A DNA stretch of 7,050 bases, taken from positions 1 through 7,050 of the forward strand of contig JAKQTP010000205.1 in the NCBI GenBank assembly GCA_029563035.1. Direction: 5' to 3'. The stretch comes from an archaeon (GTDB lineage Archaea; Iainarchaeota; Iainarchaeia; CSSED10-239). Positions 1 through 5,523 of the stretch are shown in pieces. The translations under genes were made by a program, and so were the position numbers. The stretch's first letter is position 1. The number at the start of each line of letters is the position of its first letter. The notes under the pieces were generated by a model that made no database searches, was not told the origin of the DNA, and was given only the letters and a program-made list of their open reading frames with translations.

Positions 1-389
1 AGCATATATGGTTGATAGCCGACATTAAGGATTGAAGTGAGCATTGCCACGAATCTTTCTTTTGGAGTTCTTTTATCGGTGATATCTTCCTGAATATATT
101 TTTCTGGGTCATATACTGGACTGAAAGAATATTTACCTTTGCTTACGACATATACTTTCTGTCCTGTCATTCCTTCAGCAAATTTTACCACTGCTTCATC
201 ACCACCCTGACGAAACTGGTCAACAAGAATTTCATATAGGGTTTGTTCATCATTGCCAGTACGTCCACCTATTTCAGCAAGGTCTCTGAGATTAAGAATT
301 TGTTCATTTTCATTAACCAGAGAAATGGTTGGTGAAAGTGGGTAGAAGTTTTCTAATTCTTCGTTTATTATTTTTTTAATACCTTTCAT
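1..389 (-). CDS. Unknown phage-type protein, C-terminus off the window
   Basis: An open frame runs without a stop from the ATG at 389 to the left edge and gives 129 whole codons; the C-terminus lies outside the window. I do not recognise the family. The visible part is acidic and mostly soluble-looking, with no membrane segment, and it contains a Gly/Asp-rich stretch (FRQGGDEAVVKF) near the middle. The start at 389 is preferred over the in-frame ATG at 422 for two reasons. It places the palindromic leader element 393-407 just upstream, as at two other genes here. It also gives an N-terminus, MKGIKKIINEEL, that closely matches that of the gene at 4060-4392 (MLSIKNIIFEEI). The I-x-E at residues 8-10 resembles the T4-type capsid-targeting leader, so an internal head or structural protein is possible but unproven. 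It follows the nuclease gene, from which a terminator separates it. Confidence 0.8.
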   Translation of the reverse strand, partial: MKGIKKIINEELENFYPLSPTISLVNENEQILNLRDLAEIGGRTGNDEQTLYEILVDQFRQGGDEAVVKFAEGMTGQKVYVVSKGKYSFSPVYDPEKYIQEDITDKRTPKERFVAMLTSILNVGYQPYM

Positions 390-392
390 ATT

Positions 393-407
393 GATAAATA
401 CTTTATC
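393..407 (-). promoter_or_regulatory. Palindromic leader element GATAAAGTATTTATC
   Basis: On the coding strand this is GATAAA-GTA-TTTATC, a perfect 6-bp inverted repeat that ends 3 bases before the ATG at 389. Nearly the same word (ATAAAGTATTTAT) precedes the gene starting at 5511, and AAGTATTTAT occurs before the gene starting at 4989. This could be an operator, a translation-control hairpin or part of a phage-specific promoter; the sequence does not decide which. Confidence 0.5.
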
Positions 408-430
408 ATTTAGAGATTGCATTAATCATA

Positions 431-460
431 AAAAAAAAGGGTTAATAACCCTCTTTTTTC
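431..460 (-). terminator. Rho-independent terminator overlapping the nuclease stop codon
   Basis: On the coding strand an A-rich run is followed by GGGTTATTAACCC, a 6-bp stem with a one-base centre that is expected to open into a small loop, and then nine T residues. The stop codon TAA of the nuclease gene (442-444) lies inside the hairpin. The long U-tract and the position at the gene end make this a convincing intrinsic terminator. It separates the nuclease gene from the gene starting at 389. Confidence 0.8.
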
Positions 461-1044
461 ATTTCCACAAATATTTTCGAAAAATCGCCATTATAGACAC
501 GTAATTTTTCCAGAAACACATTTTCAAACTCACTAACATCCAAAATCAGTTGTTTAAAATTATATTTAATATAGTTTTCTTTTATATTCTCAACCTGTAA
601 AACTGATTTTGTATTGCCTTGAAATTGCTGACCATCATATACCAACACCAAATATGAATTCGGGTTTTTATGATGTGTTATTTGATGTTCGGTAATATAA
701 TGTCCCATTTTTTGATAGGTAGTTCCATTTACATCAGCAAATTTACATTCGATGTAACAATCATAGACAACACCAAACCTTACTATTTTTATACAGTATT
801 CAATGCTTTCTTGAAGATAGTTATAAAGGGGATGGTTTTTTAAAAGATATATGTTATTTCCCTGTGACAACAGAAATTTATTAATGTCTCCATTGGGTAC
901 AGTGTTTTTTAAATCACAATAATTATGAACATTACAAAAACCCTGATTTAAAACATCATCAGAAAATCTATTGATTGAAAATAGTTGGGTTTCAATATGA
1001 GATTCAAAATCAAAACCAGATTTTGTCGATTTAACATTTTTCAT
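442..1044 (-). CDS. Probable PD-(D/E)XK family endonuclease
   Basis: This 200-residue protein has a recognisable nuclease core in its centre. A hydrophobic strand leads to D95, then after three residues E99-C-K101 (VVYDCYIECK), followed by a Gly-Thr-Thr-x-Gln-Lys segment (residues 107-112). D-x(3)-E-x-K after a strand is the metal-binding signature of PD-(D/E)XK nucleases, and the following polar G-T-T-x-x-K run resembles restriction-type members. An acidic F-E at residues 13-14 could supply the usual upstream helix Glu. The length of 200 residues fits small restriction or phage nucleases. The gene lies downstream of a ParB-like gene and an amino-DNA methyltransferase, which makes a restriction role attractive but only inferred. 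A strong hairpin (1065-1098) lies just before the start codon and no clear promoter is visible between the two. The fold call rests on a motif, so it is probable rather than certain; a role in phage recombination or host DNA breakdown is an alternative. Confidence 0.68.
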   Translation of the reverse strand: MKNVKSTKSGFDFESHIETQLFSINRFSDDVLNQGFCNVHNYCDLKNTVPNGDINKFLLSQGNNIYLLKNHPLYNYLQESIEYCIKIVRFGVVYDCYIECKFADVNGTTYQKMGHYITEHQITHHKNPNSYLVLVYDGQQFQGNTKSVLQVENIKENYIKYNFKQLILDVSEFENVFLEKLRVYNGDFSKIFVEMKKEGY

Positions 1045-1064
1045 TAGTAAAAATTTTTAATATA

Positions 1065-1098
1065 AAAACATCCCACCCAGAGAAGAGTGGGATGTTTT
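1065..1098 (-). terminator. Strong 12-bp hairpin between the ParB-like and nuclease genes
   Basis: The arms AAAACATCCCAC and GTGGGATGTTTT pair perfectly over 12 bp around a 10-base loop. On the coding strand the second arm ends in five T residues before ATATT, so this looks like an intrinsic terminator 8 bases after the ParB-like stop codon. The T-tract is shorter than that of the terminator at 431-460, so read-through into the nuclease gene is plausible. On the plus strand the hairpin ends in only four T residues and there is no gene to terminate. Confidence 0.75.
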
Positions 1099-1106
1099 CA
1101 GATGAA

Positions 1107-2015
1107 TTACGAATAAACTTCCTTAATGTGATTATAATAATCCTCAGATTTACCCGCATCTGGTCGAACATGTGGCATTTTAACTCTCAACCTATCCAAA
1201 TCAACGTTGTTTTTAAAAATAAAATCCAATAATCCAATAAGAAACGGATAACGTTTGATACCGGGTTTAATGCATCTTTTCTGTGCATAAGACACGATTT
1301 CAATTATTTTTCTCGTATCAGCATCATTAGGATTAAAATCCTTGAGTGTTCCAAGCAAATATGCACCGCCATTTGCTTTAAGACCGTACACATAACGGGG
1401 TGTTTTATAGACAATCGCCATTAACTGTGATATTGTAATTGCCTTATAATCCTTATTTTTTCTCAAGGATTTATTTACATCCAAATAGAATTTAAGGAAT
1501 TTTGCAGATAACTTATCTGAACCGGCAACGGTTGTGAGGGCAGAAATATCTGACCATTTAGTTACGGTTTCTGATGTGATTAAATCAAACGGTGTTCTAT
1601 CCTCACTAATAGCATAATAAACACCAAGACCCAGAATTCTTGCAGCATTAATCGTATGCTGCCCCGAAATAACTTCAAGATTCGAATTCACCTTTACTAT
1701 TTCAGGGACCCATTTTCCGCTTTTTTCTACGGAGTTAAGAATTTTTTTGACACCAGCACTAAGAACACCACGATTAGCATCATATTTTTTAAAGATGCTC
1801 ATATCTTCGGTGTAATGGAGTTTATCGCTAACAAACCCGACAACCTTCACTTTTTTAGTGATGTGAGAGTAATCTTTTTTATCGAACTTATTTGTCAATA
1901 AAAAATTTGTTTCTGTGGTTGTTCTAATTCCACGAGTAGACTTTTTCTTGTTCGTTTCTTCTTGACCGTTTACAATGGGTGTCTCATTTCCAATAGAACT
2001 CAAATTTTTACTCAT
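1107..2015 (-). CDS. ParB-like N-terminal-domain protein
   Basis: This 302-residue protein contains a ParB/Srx-like core at about residues 100-135. A strand ending VNSNLEVISGQHT (residues 109-121) is followed by a helix with AARILGLGVYYAI (residues 124-136). The pattern G-x-x-R/T-x-x-A-A-R-x-L-G-hydrophobic is the ParB box II region, here with GQHT in place of the usual G-x-x-R. The first 50 residues are polar and Lys/Thr-rich, probably disordered, and the last 160 residues are unrecognised and helical in character. Phages often place such proteins next to DNA methyltransferases, where they may bind DNA, act as a nucleotide-dependent clamp or serve as a regulator. Here the gene follows the methyltransferase by 146 bases and has its own promoter, so it is not simply co-transcribed. 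The start is supported by the A-rich leader and the lack of an alternative nearby. The superfamily call is moderately secure; the specific function is unknown. Confidence 0.65.
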   Translation of the reverse strand: MSKNLSSIGNETPIVNGQEETNKKKSTRGIRTTTETNFLLTNKFDKKDYSHITKKVKVVGFVSDKLHYTEDMSIFKKYDANRGVLSAGVKKILNSVEKSGKWVPEIVKVNSNLEVISGQHTINAARILGLGVYYAISEDRTPFDLITSETVTKWSDISALTTVAGSDKLSAKFLKFYLDVNKSLRKNKDYKAITISQLMAIVYKTPRYVYGLKANGGAYLLGTLKDFNPNDADTRKIIEIVSYAQKRCIKPGIKRYPFLIGLLDFIFKNNVDLDRLRVKMPHVRPDAGKSEDYYNHIKEVYS

Positions 2016-2044
2016 TTTTTATTTTTTTGTAAGATTAATAATAA

Positions 2045-2062
2045 ATGAAAGAACTCTTTCAT
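2045..2062 (-). promoter_or_regulatory. Perfect inverted repeat in the ParB-like leader
   Basis: ATGAAAGAACTCTTTCAT on the plus strand is an 8-bp perfect inverted repeat with a 2-base centre. It lies between the promoter at 2087-2116 and the start codon at 2015. Its position after the predicted transcription start suits either an operator or an mRNA hairpin. It has no U-tract on the coding strand, so it is not a normal terminator. Confidence 0.5.
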
Positions 2063-2063
2063 A

Positions 2064-2080
2064 AAATCGATTTTCGATTT
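2064..2080 (-). promoter_or_regulatory. Second inverted repeat in the ParB-like leader
   Basis: AAATCGA-TTT-TCGATTT on the plus strand is a 7-bp perfect inverted repeat with a 3-base loop. It lies one base from the repeat at 2045-2062 and immediately downstream of the predicted -7 element. It would cover or abut the transcription start, which is a classic operator position. Confidence 0.5.
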
Positions 2081-2086
2081 CTTGTG

Positions 2087-2116
2087 CAAATATAAAACGA
2101 TTTTTTATATTACAAA
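2087..2116 (-). promoter_or_regulatory. Bacteroidetes-type promoter of the ParB-like gene
   Basis: On the coding strand TTTG (2113-2116) is followed after 18 bases by TATATTTG (2087-2094), then CACAAG. This matches the Bacteroidetes primary sigma consensus TTTG / TAnnTTTG at its normal spacing. Transcription would start near 2080, giving a leader of about 65 bases before the ATG at 2015. It is the clearest promoter in the window and the main evidence for the host group. Confidence 0.65.
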
Positions 2117-2161
2117 AAAAAAGTGCAAGAATTTTTATGTCAAATTGGCGAATGGCTAAAT

Positions 2162-3982
2162 TTATTGGATTAACAATCGTTTTTCGATGATGTGTTCATA
2201 TTCTGGATTAATTTCTGTACCAATAAAATTTCTTTTTAATGATTTTGCTGCTTTAGCCACAGTACCCGAATTTCCACACCAACTACAAAATCCATTACGT
2301 TTAACATATAATGTGTGGTTTGGTACTTCTACACAATAAACATTACCAGAATATTGTGTTTTACTAATATGTTTTGAAGGTTGAATTTCTTTGTTTTTTG
2401 ATTTCCGCACATTTATTTCAAAAATGGGTGTTGTCGTAATAATTGGTCTATCACGAATCACACTATTTTTTTGTCTTATTCTCGTACTGGTTTCATATCC
2501 TAATTTCAAACATAATTCTTCAAATCCCGCACATAATTGTTTTGATACCGTATAATATACTATAGCATTACCACGAACTGTTCCATCCCCCAAAATCAAA
2601 CCATCAAATAATGCATGCAATAAATTTGGAGAATAATTAAGCAATTCAGAACTAATGAATTTATTATATTTTGACGAGCCACAGTTTTCCAATATCCAAT
2701 TAATAACCATAGGATTAAATTTAACCCTCATTTTTCTTTCACCGCACTTAGATATTTTATATCCATTTAGTCTTTGAATGATTTCATTCCATTTCGTACC
2801 TTGATTTTGACATATCATCACATTATTACTATATTCGCCATAACTTTTTCCACGAAATTTTTTTTCAATATATCCATCAGACAAATACATGCCTAATAAA
2901 AACATAAATGATTCATCAATATAAGAACTAATCGAGTTATCAAACGGTTCACCGCCAACCCAATTACCACCTATAGGTATTCGATATAAAGCATTTTTTA
3001 AATTTTCTGCTATAATAAATTCAGGTTTTCTTTTTTTCAAGAAATTGTTATGTGTTAAAACATACATATTATGATTAGGGGTCACTAATAAATCAGTACT
3101 TCGTGATTTAATTCTAATCATATCACCATTATATTCATAATTATAATATTTTGTGGGTTTTTGATATTCAAGAAATGATTTTTCATTTTTTGTCATCATG
3201 AAATCTGTTGATAATAAATCTTTGAAATATTTCCATCCATTATTTGTAAGAACTTCAGTTTTATCATCATAACATCCCAGAAACGGGTCGTAAACTAAAC
3301 CGCCTTCATTTGTCCATGTTTTTATGTGGTCTTCAGCAAGTTTTTCTGGAAATATTGCGGGATGTTCATATGCAATATCGTCATTACCACTAAATCCCTT
3401 TCCCGTCACATATGTCCAGATATTTAATCTTGGACTGAAATCTGGGATGGGTTTGAATTTTTTCTTTTCAACAAGATTGTCTGATTTATTTCTATCCGTT
3501 TTTACTTTAGCAAAATTAGTTGTACCTGCCCAGCGATTAGGTTTATCACAAATAAGGTTTGCTATTGCAGGTGCGCCTTTTGAAAACACGAACATATATT
3601 CAAATATTTGTGTATAACGTTTACCATTATGTCTTGCTGGAAATGTTGTGGTATTTTTCTGGAATATCATAGTATCGTGTAAACGTAATCCACATTCATC
3701 TTTAAAATACAGTGCTTGTTTAAAAGAAGTTCCAGTTTCAGAACCTTTAATAGTTGCATCACCAACAACCCATACAATCACACCGCCCGGTTTTAATTTT
3801 TTTGCTAAAAGCTGTGCAATTGTTTCGAAATCAAAACAATAATTATTATTATAACTTCGAATGTCATCGTAAGGGGGAGAAGTTAAGACTAAATCAATGG
3901 TGTTGTTAGGAATTCGATTTTCTAAAGTATAAATGCAATCTTCAATATAATAGTGATTTAAAGCATTATTAATATCAATCAT
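2162..3982 (-). CDS. Beta-class amino-DNA methyltransferase interrupted by an intein
   Basis: The 606-residue precursor is a 271-residue site-specific DNA methyltransferase plus a 335-residue intein. Catalytic motif IV is TSPPY (residues 34-38). It is followed by a methyltransferase core strand (GGVIVWVVGD, 66-75), a probable target-recognition region, the motif X-like segment HPAIFPEKL (207-215), and then motif I, DPFLG (232-236). Motif I is interrupted and resumes as SGT (572-574), followed by the motif II-like NFIGTEINPEY. The order IV, target domain, X, I is the beta class. TSPPY is common among cytosine-N4 enzymes but also occurs in adenine-N6 enzymes, so the methylated base is not certain. 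Because motif I forms the S-adenosylmethionine pocket, the precursor should be inactive until splicing joins G236 to S572. No HsdS-like specificity gene is adjacent, so the enzyme probably acts alone. It may protect phage DNA from host restriction or pair with the nuclease at 442-1044. Confidence 0.93.
   Translation of the reverse strand: MIDINNALNHYYIEDCIYTLENRIPNNTIDLVLTSPPYDDIRSYNNNYCFDFETIAQLLAKKLKPGGVIVWVVGDATIKGSETGTSFKQALYFKDECGLRLHDTMIFQKNTTTFPARHNGKRYTQIFEYMFVFSKGAPAIANLICDKPNRWAGTTNFAKVKTDRNKSDNLVEKKKFKPIPDFSPRLNIWTYVTGKGFSGNDDIAYEHPAIFPEKLAEDHIKTWTNEGGLVYDPFLGCYDDKTEVLTNNGWKYFKDLLSTDFMMTKNEKSFLEYQKPTKYYNYEYNGDMIRIKSRSTDLLVTPNHNMYVLTHNNFLKKRKPEFIIAENLKNALYRIPIGGNWVGGEPFDNSISSYIDESFMFLLGMYLSDGYIEKKFRGKSYGEYSNNVMICQNQGTKWNEIIQRLNGYKISKCGERKMRVKFNPMVINWILENCGSSKYNKFISSELLNYSPNLLHALFDGLILGDGTVRGNAIVYYTVSKQLCAGFEELCLKLGYETSTRIRQKNSVIRDRPIITTTPIFEINVRKSKNKEIQPSKHISKTQYSGNVYCVEVPNHTLYVKRNGFCSWCGNSGTVAKAAKSLKRNFIGTEINPEYEHIIEKRLLIQ
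2270..3274 (-). mobile_element. LAGLIDADG intein in the methyltransferase, 335 residues
   Basis: The intein spans precursor residues 237-571. It starts with Cys237 in CYDDKTEVLTNNGWKYFKDL (block A). Block B is TPNHNMYV with T301 and H304. Two LAGLIDADG-type helices follow: LLGMYLSDGY (362-371, catalytic D369) and FDGLILGDGT (459-468, catalytic D466). Block F is NVYCVEVPNHTLYV (547-560), and the end is CGN571 followed by Ser572 of the host protein. Removing it restores an intact DPFLGSGT motif, which fixes both borders. Both homing-endonuclease acidic residues are present, so the element may still be able to home. The usual penultimate His is Gly570; some inteins tolerate this, with the block F His (H556) being a candidate to assist. 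Splicing would therefore use Cys1, Asn571 and Ser+1. Confidence 0.93.
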
Positions 3983-3995
3983 GTTAATTCATGTG

Positions 3996-4023
3996 CAATA
4001 ATATAAATGTTATTTTGCTCAAA
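3996..4023 (-). promoter_or_regulatory. Weak candidate promoter of the methyltransferase gene
   Basis: On the coding strand TTTG (4020-4023) is followed after 16 bases by TATTATTG (3996-4003) and then CAC. The downstream element has one mismatch to TAnnTTTG and the spacing is short. If real, transcription would start only a few bases before the ATG at 3982. The 77-base gap between genes is otherwise empty apart from an AT-rich inverted repeat, so this is the best candidate for separate expression of the methyltransferase. Confidence 0.35.
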
Positions 4024-4059
4024 AATATTGAAAATTTTTGATAGATGCAAGACTATTTC

Positions 4060-4392
4060 TTAGATGATATCGATTTGTTGACCAATTAAATCAACAATAT
4101 TTTGGGGTATTTTACCGTGTGTCCATTCGCCTTCAACACCAAATTCATCCACCCAGAATACCATTGATTCTTCGTTATCGATTTTTTCAAGCGCATTTGG
4201 TGAAAAATAAAAACTGTGGTGAAAATCGTTTCTTTTTGCTTCTTCGTAAGTATGCACTTCTTCAATTTCACCATCATAAACACTGGCAATTCCAATCCAA
4301 AATCGTTTGCCACCTGCTTTTAATTTCCCATGATTTTTATTTTCACGAAAATTTTGAATTTCTTCAAATATTATATTCTTTATTGACAGCAT
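4060..4392 (-). CDS. Unknown 110-residue protein with possible capsid-targeting leader
   Basis: I do not recognise this family. The protein is acidic and aromatic-rich, with a central stretch of beta character (KRFWIGIASVYDGEIEEV, about residues 29-46), a His pair (H58-H59) and a hydrophobic segment SMVFWVDEFG further on. It has no membrane segment or catalytic signature I can name. The start codon follows the stop of the gene at 4396-4989 by 3 bases (TAA-TTA-ATG), which indicates translational coupling in one operon. Its N-terminus, MLSIKNIIFEEIQNF, shares 9 of the first 15 residues with that of the gene at 1-389 when counted from its ATG at 389. The I-x-E at residues 8-10 fits the cleavage rule of T4-type prohead proteases, so packaging into the phage head is a testable idea. 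Confidence 0.8.
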   Translation of the reverse strand: MLSIKNIIFEEIQNFRENKNHGKLKAGGKRFWIGIASVYDGEIEEVHTYEEAKRNDFHHSFYFSPNALEKIDNEESMVFWVDEFGVEGEWTHGKIPQNIVDLIGQQIDII

Positions 4393-4395
4393 TAA

Positions 4396-4989
4396 TTAAA
4401 AAGGTTTTTCATCGCCATCATAGATTAACTTGGTTGCGATTTTTTCAATCCATTCTTCAGATTTTTCGTCAAACATATCCAAGTCAGTACTTCCGATTTC
4501 CGGGAATTCCGGGTCTGAATATTGTTTTGGTTCTAAAAGTTCATAATACAATTCCATTTTCTTTTCAGAGGGAAGGTTAAATGCTTCAATATACTTATCA
4601 ATGAGTTGCATTGGTTGAAGTTTTTGAAGTTGTGAAACCATATCATCGTATTGCATTTTCTTTGTAGAAAAATCCTGATTAGCCTTATCGTCTTTTTGCT
4701 GCTGAATATTTTTTGTTTTATCTTCAGGAGATTTTAAGTCCTGCATTAATTTCTGAAATGTTGCAAGGTTTCTACCTTTTAATATTCTTGAAAAAACCCT
4801 TTCGAGTTGTCTTGGGTCTTTCTTATATTGATAAAACATTTGATTATATCCTAAATCTGAAAGAAATCGTTCGAGTTTTTGTGTATTTGGTGCTTGTTCA
4901 ATTGCTGGACTCACAAAGTCTTCATTAAGAGTATGCATTAAATTGAATGTTCTTTCTTTCGATTCATTAAGGCTAAGTTTCTTCTTCAT
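4396..4989 (-). CDS. Unknown 197-residue helical, charged protein
   Basis: This protein of 197 residues is unrecognised. It begins MKKKLSLNESKERTFNLMHTLNED, then has a helical region rich in Lys, Arg and Gln (about 35-85). A polar Lys/Gln-rich linker (about 86-110) follows, then a second helical part and an acidic tail. No catalytic motif or membrane segment is visible. An in-frame ATG lies 13 codons upstream at 5028. The start at 4989 is preferred because the extra residues (MHIVQVFIKNTYK) would be encoded by an AT-rich inverted repeat that looks like leader DNA, and because the short form begins with a conventional MKKK. The L-x-E at residues 7-9 resembles a T4-type prohead-protease site. 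The gene is the first of a two-gene unit with 4060-4392, behind a candidate promoter at 5077-5107. A phage structural or internal head protein is a guess based on this context. Confidence 0.78.
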   Translation of the reverse strand: MKKKLSLNESKERTFNLMHTLNEDFVSPAIEQAPNTQKLERFLSDLGYNQMFYQYKKDPRQLERVFSRILKGRNLATFQKLMQDLKSPEDKTKNIQQQKDDKANQDFSTKKMQYDDMVSQLQKLQPMQLIDKYIEAFNLPSEKKMELYYELLEPKQYSDPEFPEIGSTDLDMFDEKSEEWIEKIATKLIYDGDEKPF

Positions 4990-4994
4990 CTTAT

Positions 4995-5015
4995 AAGTAT
5001 TTTTTATAAATACTT
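4995..5015 (-). promoter_or_regulatory. Inverted repeat before the start codon at 4989
   Basis: On the coding strand the arms AAGTATTT (5008-5015) and AAATACTT (4995-5002) pair perfectly over 8 bp around a 5-base loop, 5 bases before the ATG. The first arm plus loop contains AAGTATTTAT, the same word found before the genes starting at 389 and 5511. A hairpin this close to the start could limit ribosome access. It supports reading this stretch as leader and not as coding DNA. Confidence 0.5.
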
Positions 5016-5076
5016 GAACAATATGCAATGTTGAATAGATACATTGAAATTGTATTCACGAGAGTTTTATTTTGCG

Positions 5077-5107
5077 CAAAGTATCGTTTTGTGGTACTTA
5101 TTGCAAA
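5077..5107 (-). promoter_or_regulatory. Candidate Bacteroidetes-type promoter for the 4989-4060 unit
   Basis: On the coding strand TTTG (5104-5107) is followed after 20 bases by TACTTTG (5077-5083), then CGC. This resembles TTTG / TAnnTTTG, although the downstream element is one base short of the consensus. It lies just after the stop codon of the gene at 5111-5272 and would give a leader of about 80 bases. Confidence 0.45.
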
Positions 5108-5110
5108 AAA

Positions 5111-5272
5111 TCACTCTTCGTTTCGATAAGGTTTACCTCTTTTTTTCTCAGCTTTTCTTTTGAACTTTAAAACTTTGTTTTGATTTTTTTCTTTTTTTGA
5201 GCGATATGGACGCTCCATTTCATCGTCTTCCACATCAAGCTGGAAGTTACGAACCGAGTAATTTTTCGACAT
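5111..5272 (-). CDS. Small highly charged protein, 53 residues
   Basis: A 53-residue frame fills an otherwise empty gap. It opens MSKNYSVRNFQLDVEDDEME, an acidic first part, and continues with a very basic second part (about residues 24-50) dominated by Lys and Arg and ending KKRGKPYRNEE. The sharp switch from acidic to basic and the absence of hydrophobic core residues suggest a disordered nucleic-acid- or partner-binding peptide; no family is recognised. The ATG at 5272 follows an A/T-rich leader (AACGATAATA) 44 bases after the upstream stop codon. Codon use resembles its neighbours and no plus-strand alternative fits. It is likely real because its strand, spacing and composition fit the gene array, but its small size leaves some doubt. 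Confidence 0.65.
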   Translation of the reverse strand: MSKNYSVRNFQLDVEDDEMERPYRSKKEKNQNKVLKFKRKAEKKRGKPYRNEE

Positions 5273-5316
5273 TATTATCGTTTTATGATACTTTGATAGA
5301 AAATTTACTATTATTT

Positions 5317-5511
5317 TTATTCGTCACGGTTACAATAACAAGGTAGTTTATCTGTTCCGCAATATTTACAATAATCAGAAAACAAGTCAATGCGTTCATC
5401 TGCAGTAAATTCTCCAAGCAGATATTCAACAGCATCAAACAAGTTTTTAAAGTTTAATATTGTTTGTGATTCAGGAGTGTTAAATTCGATTTTAACTGTA
5501 CCCTTTTTCAT
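5317..5511 (-). CDS. Small protein with C-terminal Cys cluster, 64 residues
   Basis: This 64-residue protein has an N-terminal strand (TVKIEF), an amphipathic helix (about residues 17-34) and a C-terminal Cys cluster: C48-x2-C51 and C58-x-C60 in YCKYCGTDKLPCYC. Four closely spaced Cys suggest a compact zinc-binding knuckle, common among small phage proteins of unknown role. The family is not recognised. The start codon lies 21 bases after the upstream stop codon, behind the palindromic element 5524-5536, and no Shine-Dalgarno sequence is evident. Confidence 0.8.
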   Translation of the reverse strand: MKKGTVKIEFNTPESQTILNFKNLFDAVEYLLGEFTADERIDLFSDYCKYCGTDKLPCYCNRDE

Positions 5512-5523
5512 TGATATTTTATT

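Noticed and set aside
390..422. In-frame ATG at 422 for the leftmost gene
   Set aside because: It would place the recurrent palindromic leader element inside the coding region and lose the N-terminal match to the protein starting at 4392. It is not excluded.
1656..1901. Plus-strand open frame of 81 residues
   Set aside because: It lies wholly inside the ParB-like gene, has a low-complexity Phe/Ile-rich translation and is a reverse-strand shadow.
2162..3982. A gene fusion or frameshifted methyltransferase followed by a separate homing endonuclease
   Set aside because: The frame is continuous, intein blocks A, B, F and the Asn-Ser end are all present, and excision restores motif I exactly.
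4020..4040. Inverted repeat CAAAAAT / ATTTTTG before the methyltransferase
   Set aside because: The stem is almost entirely A-T and expected by chance in such AT-rich DNA; there is no GC core for a terminator.
4119..4580. Plus-strand open frame of 153 residues across two minus-strand genes
   Set aside because: Its translation is rich in His, Phe and Arg in the way of a mirror frame, it spans the coupled junction of two well-supported minus-strand genes, and no plus-strand promoter or neighbour supports it.
5003..5015. T4-type late promoter (TATAAATA-like) on the plus strand
   Set aside because: The word points to the plus strand, where no gene exists; the similarity is more likely part of the palindromic leader element.
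4990..5028. In-frame upstream start at 5028 for the gene at 4396-4989
   Set aside because: The added 13 residues fall on an AT-rich inverted repeat, and the shorter start gives a conventional MKKK N-terminus.
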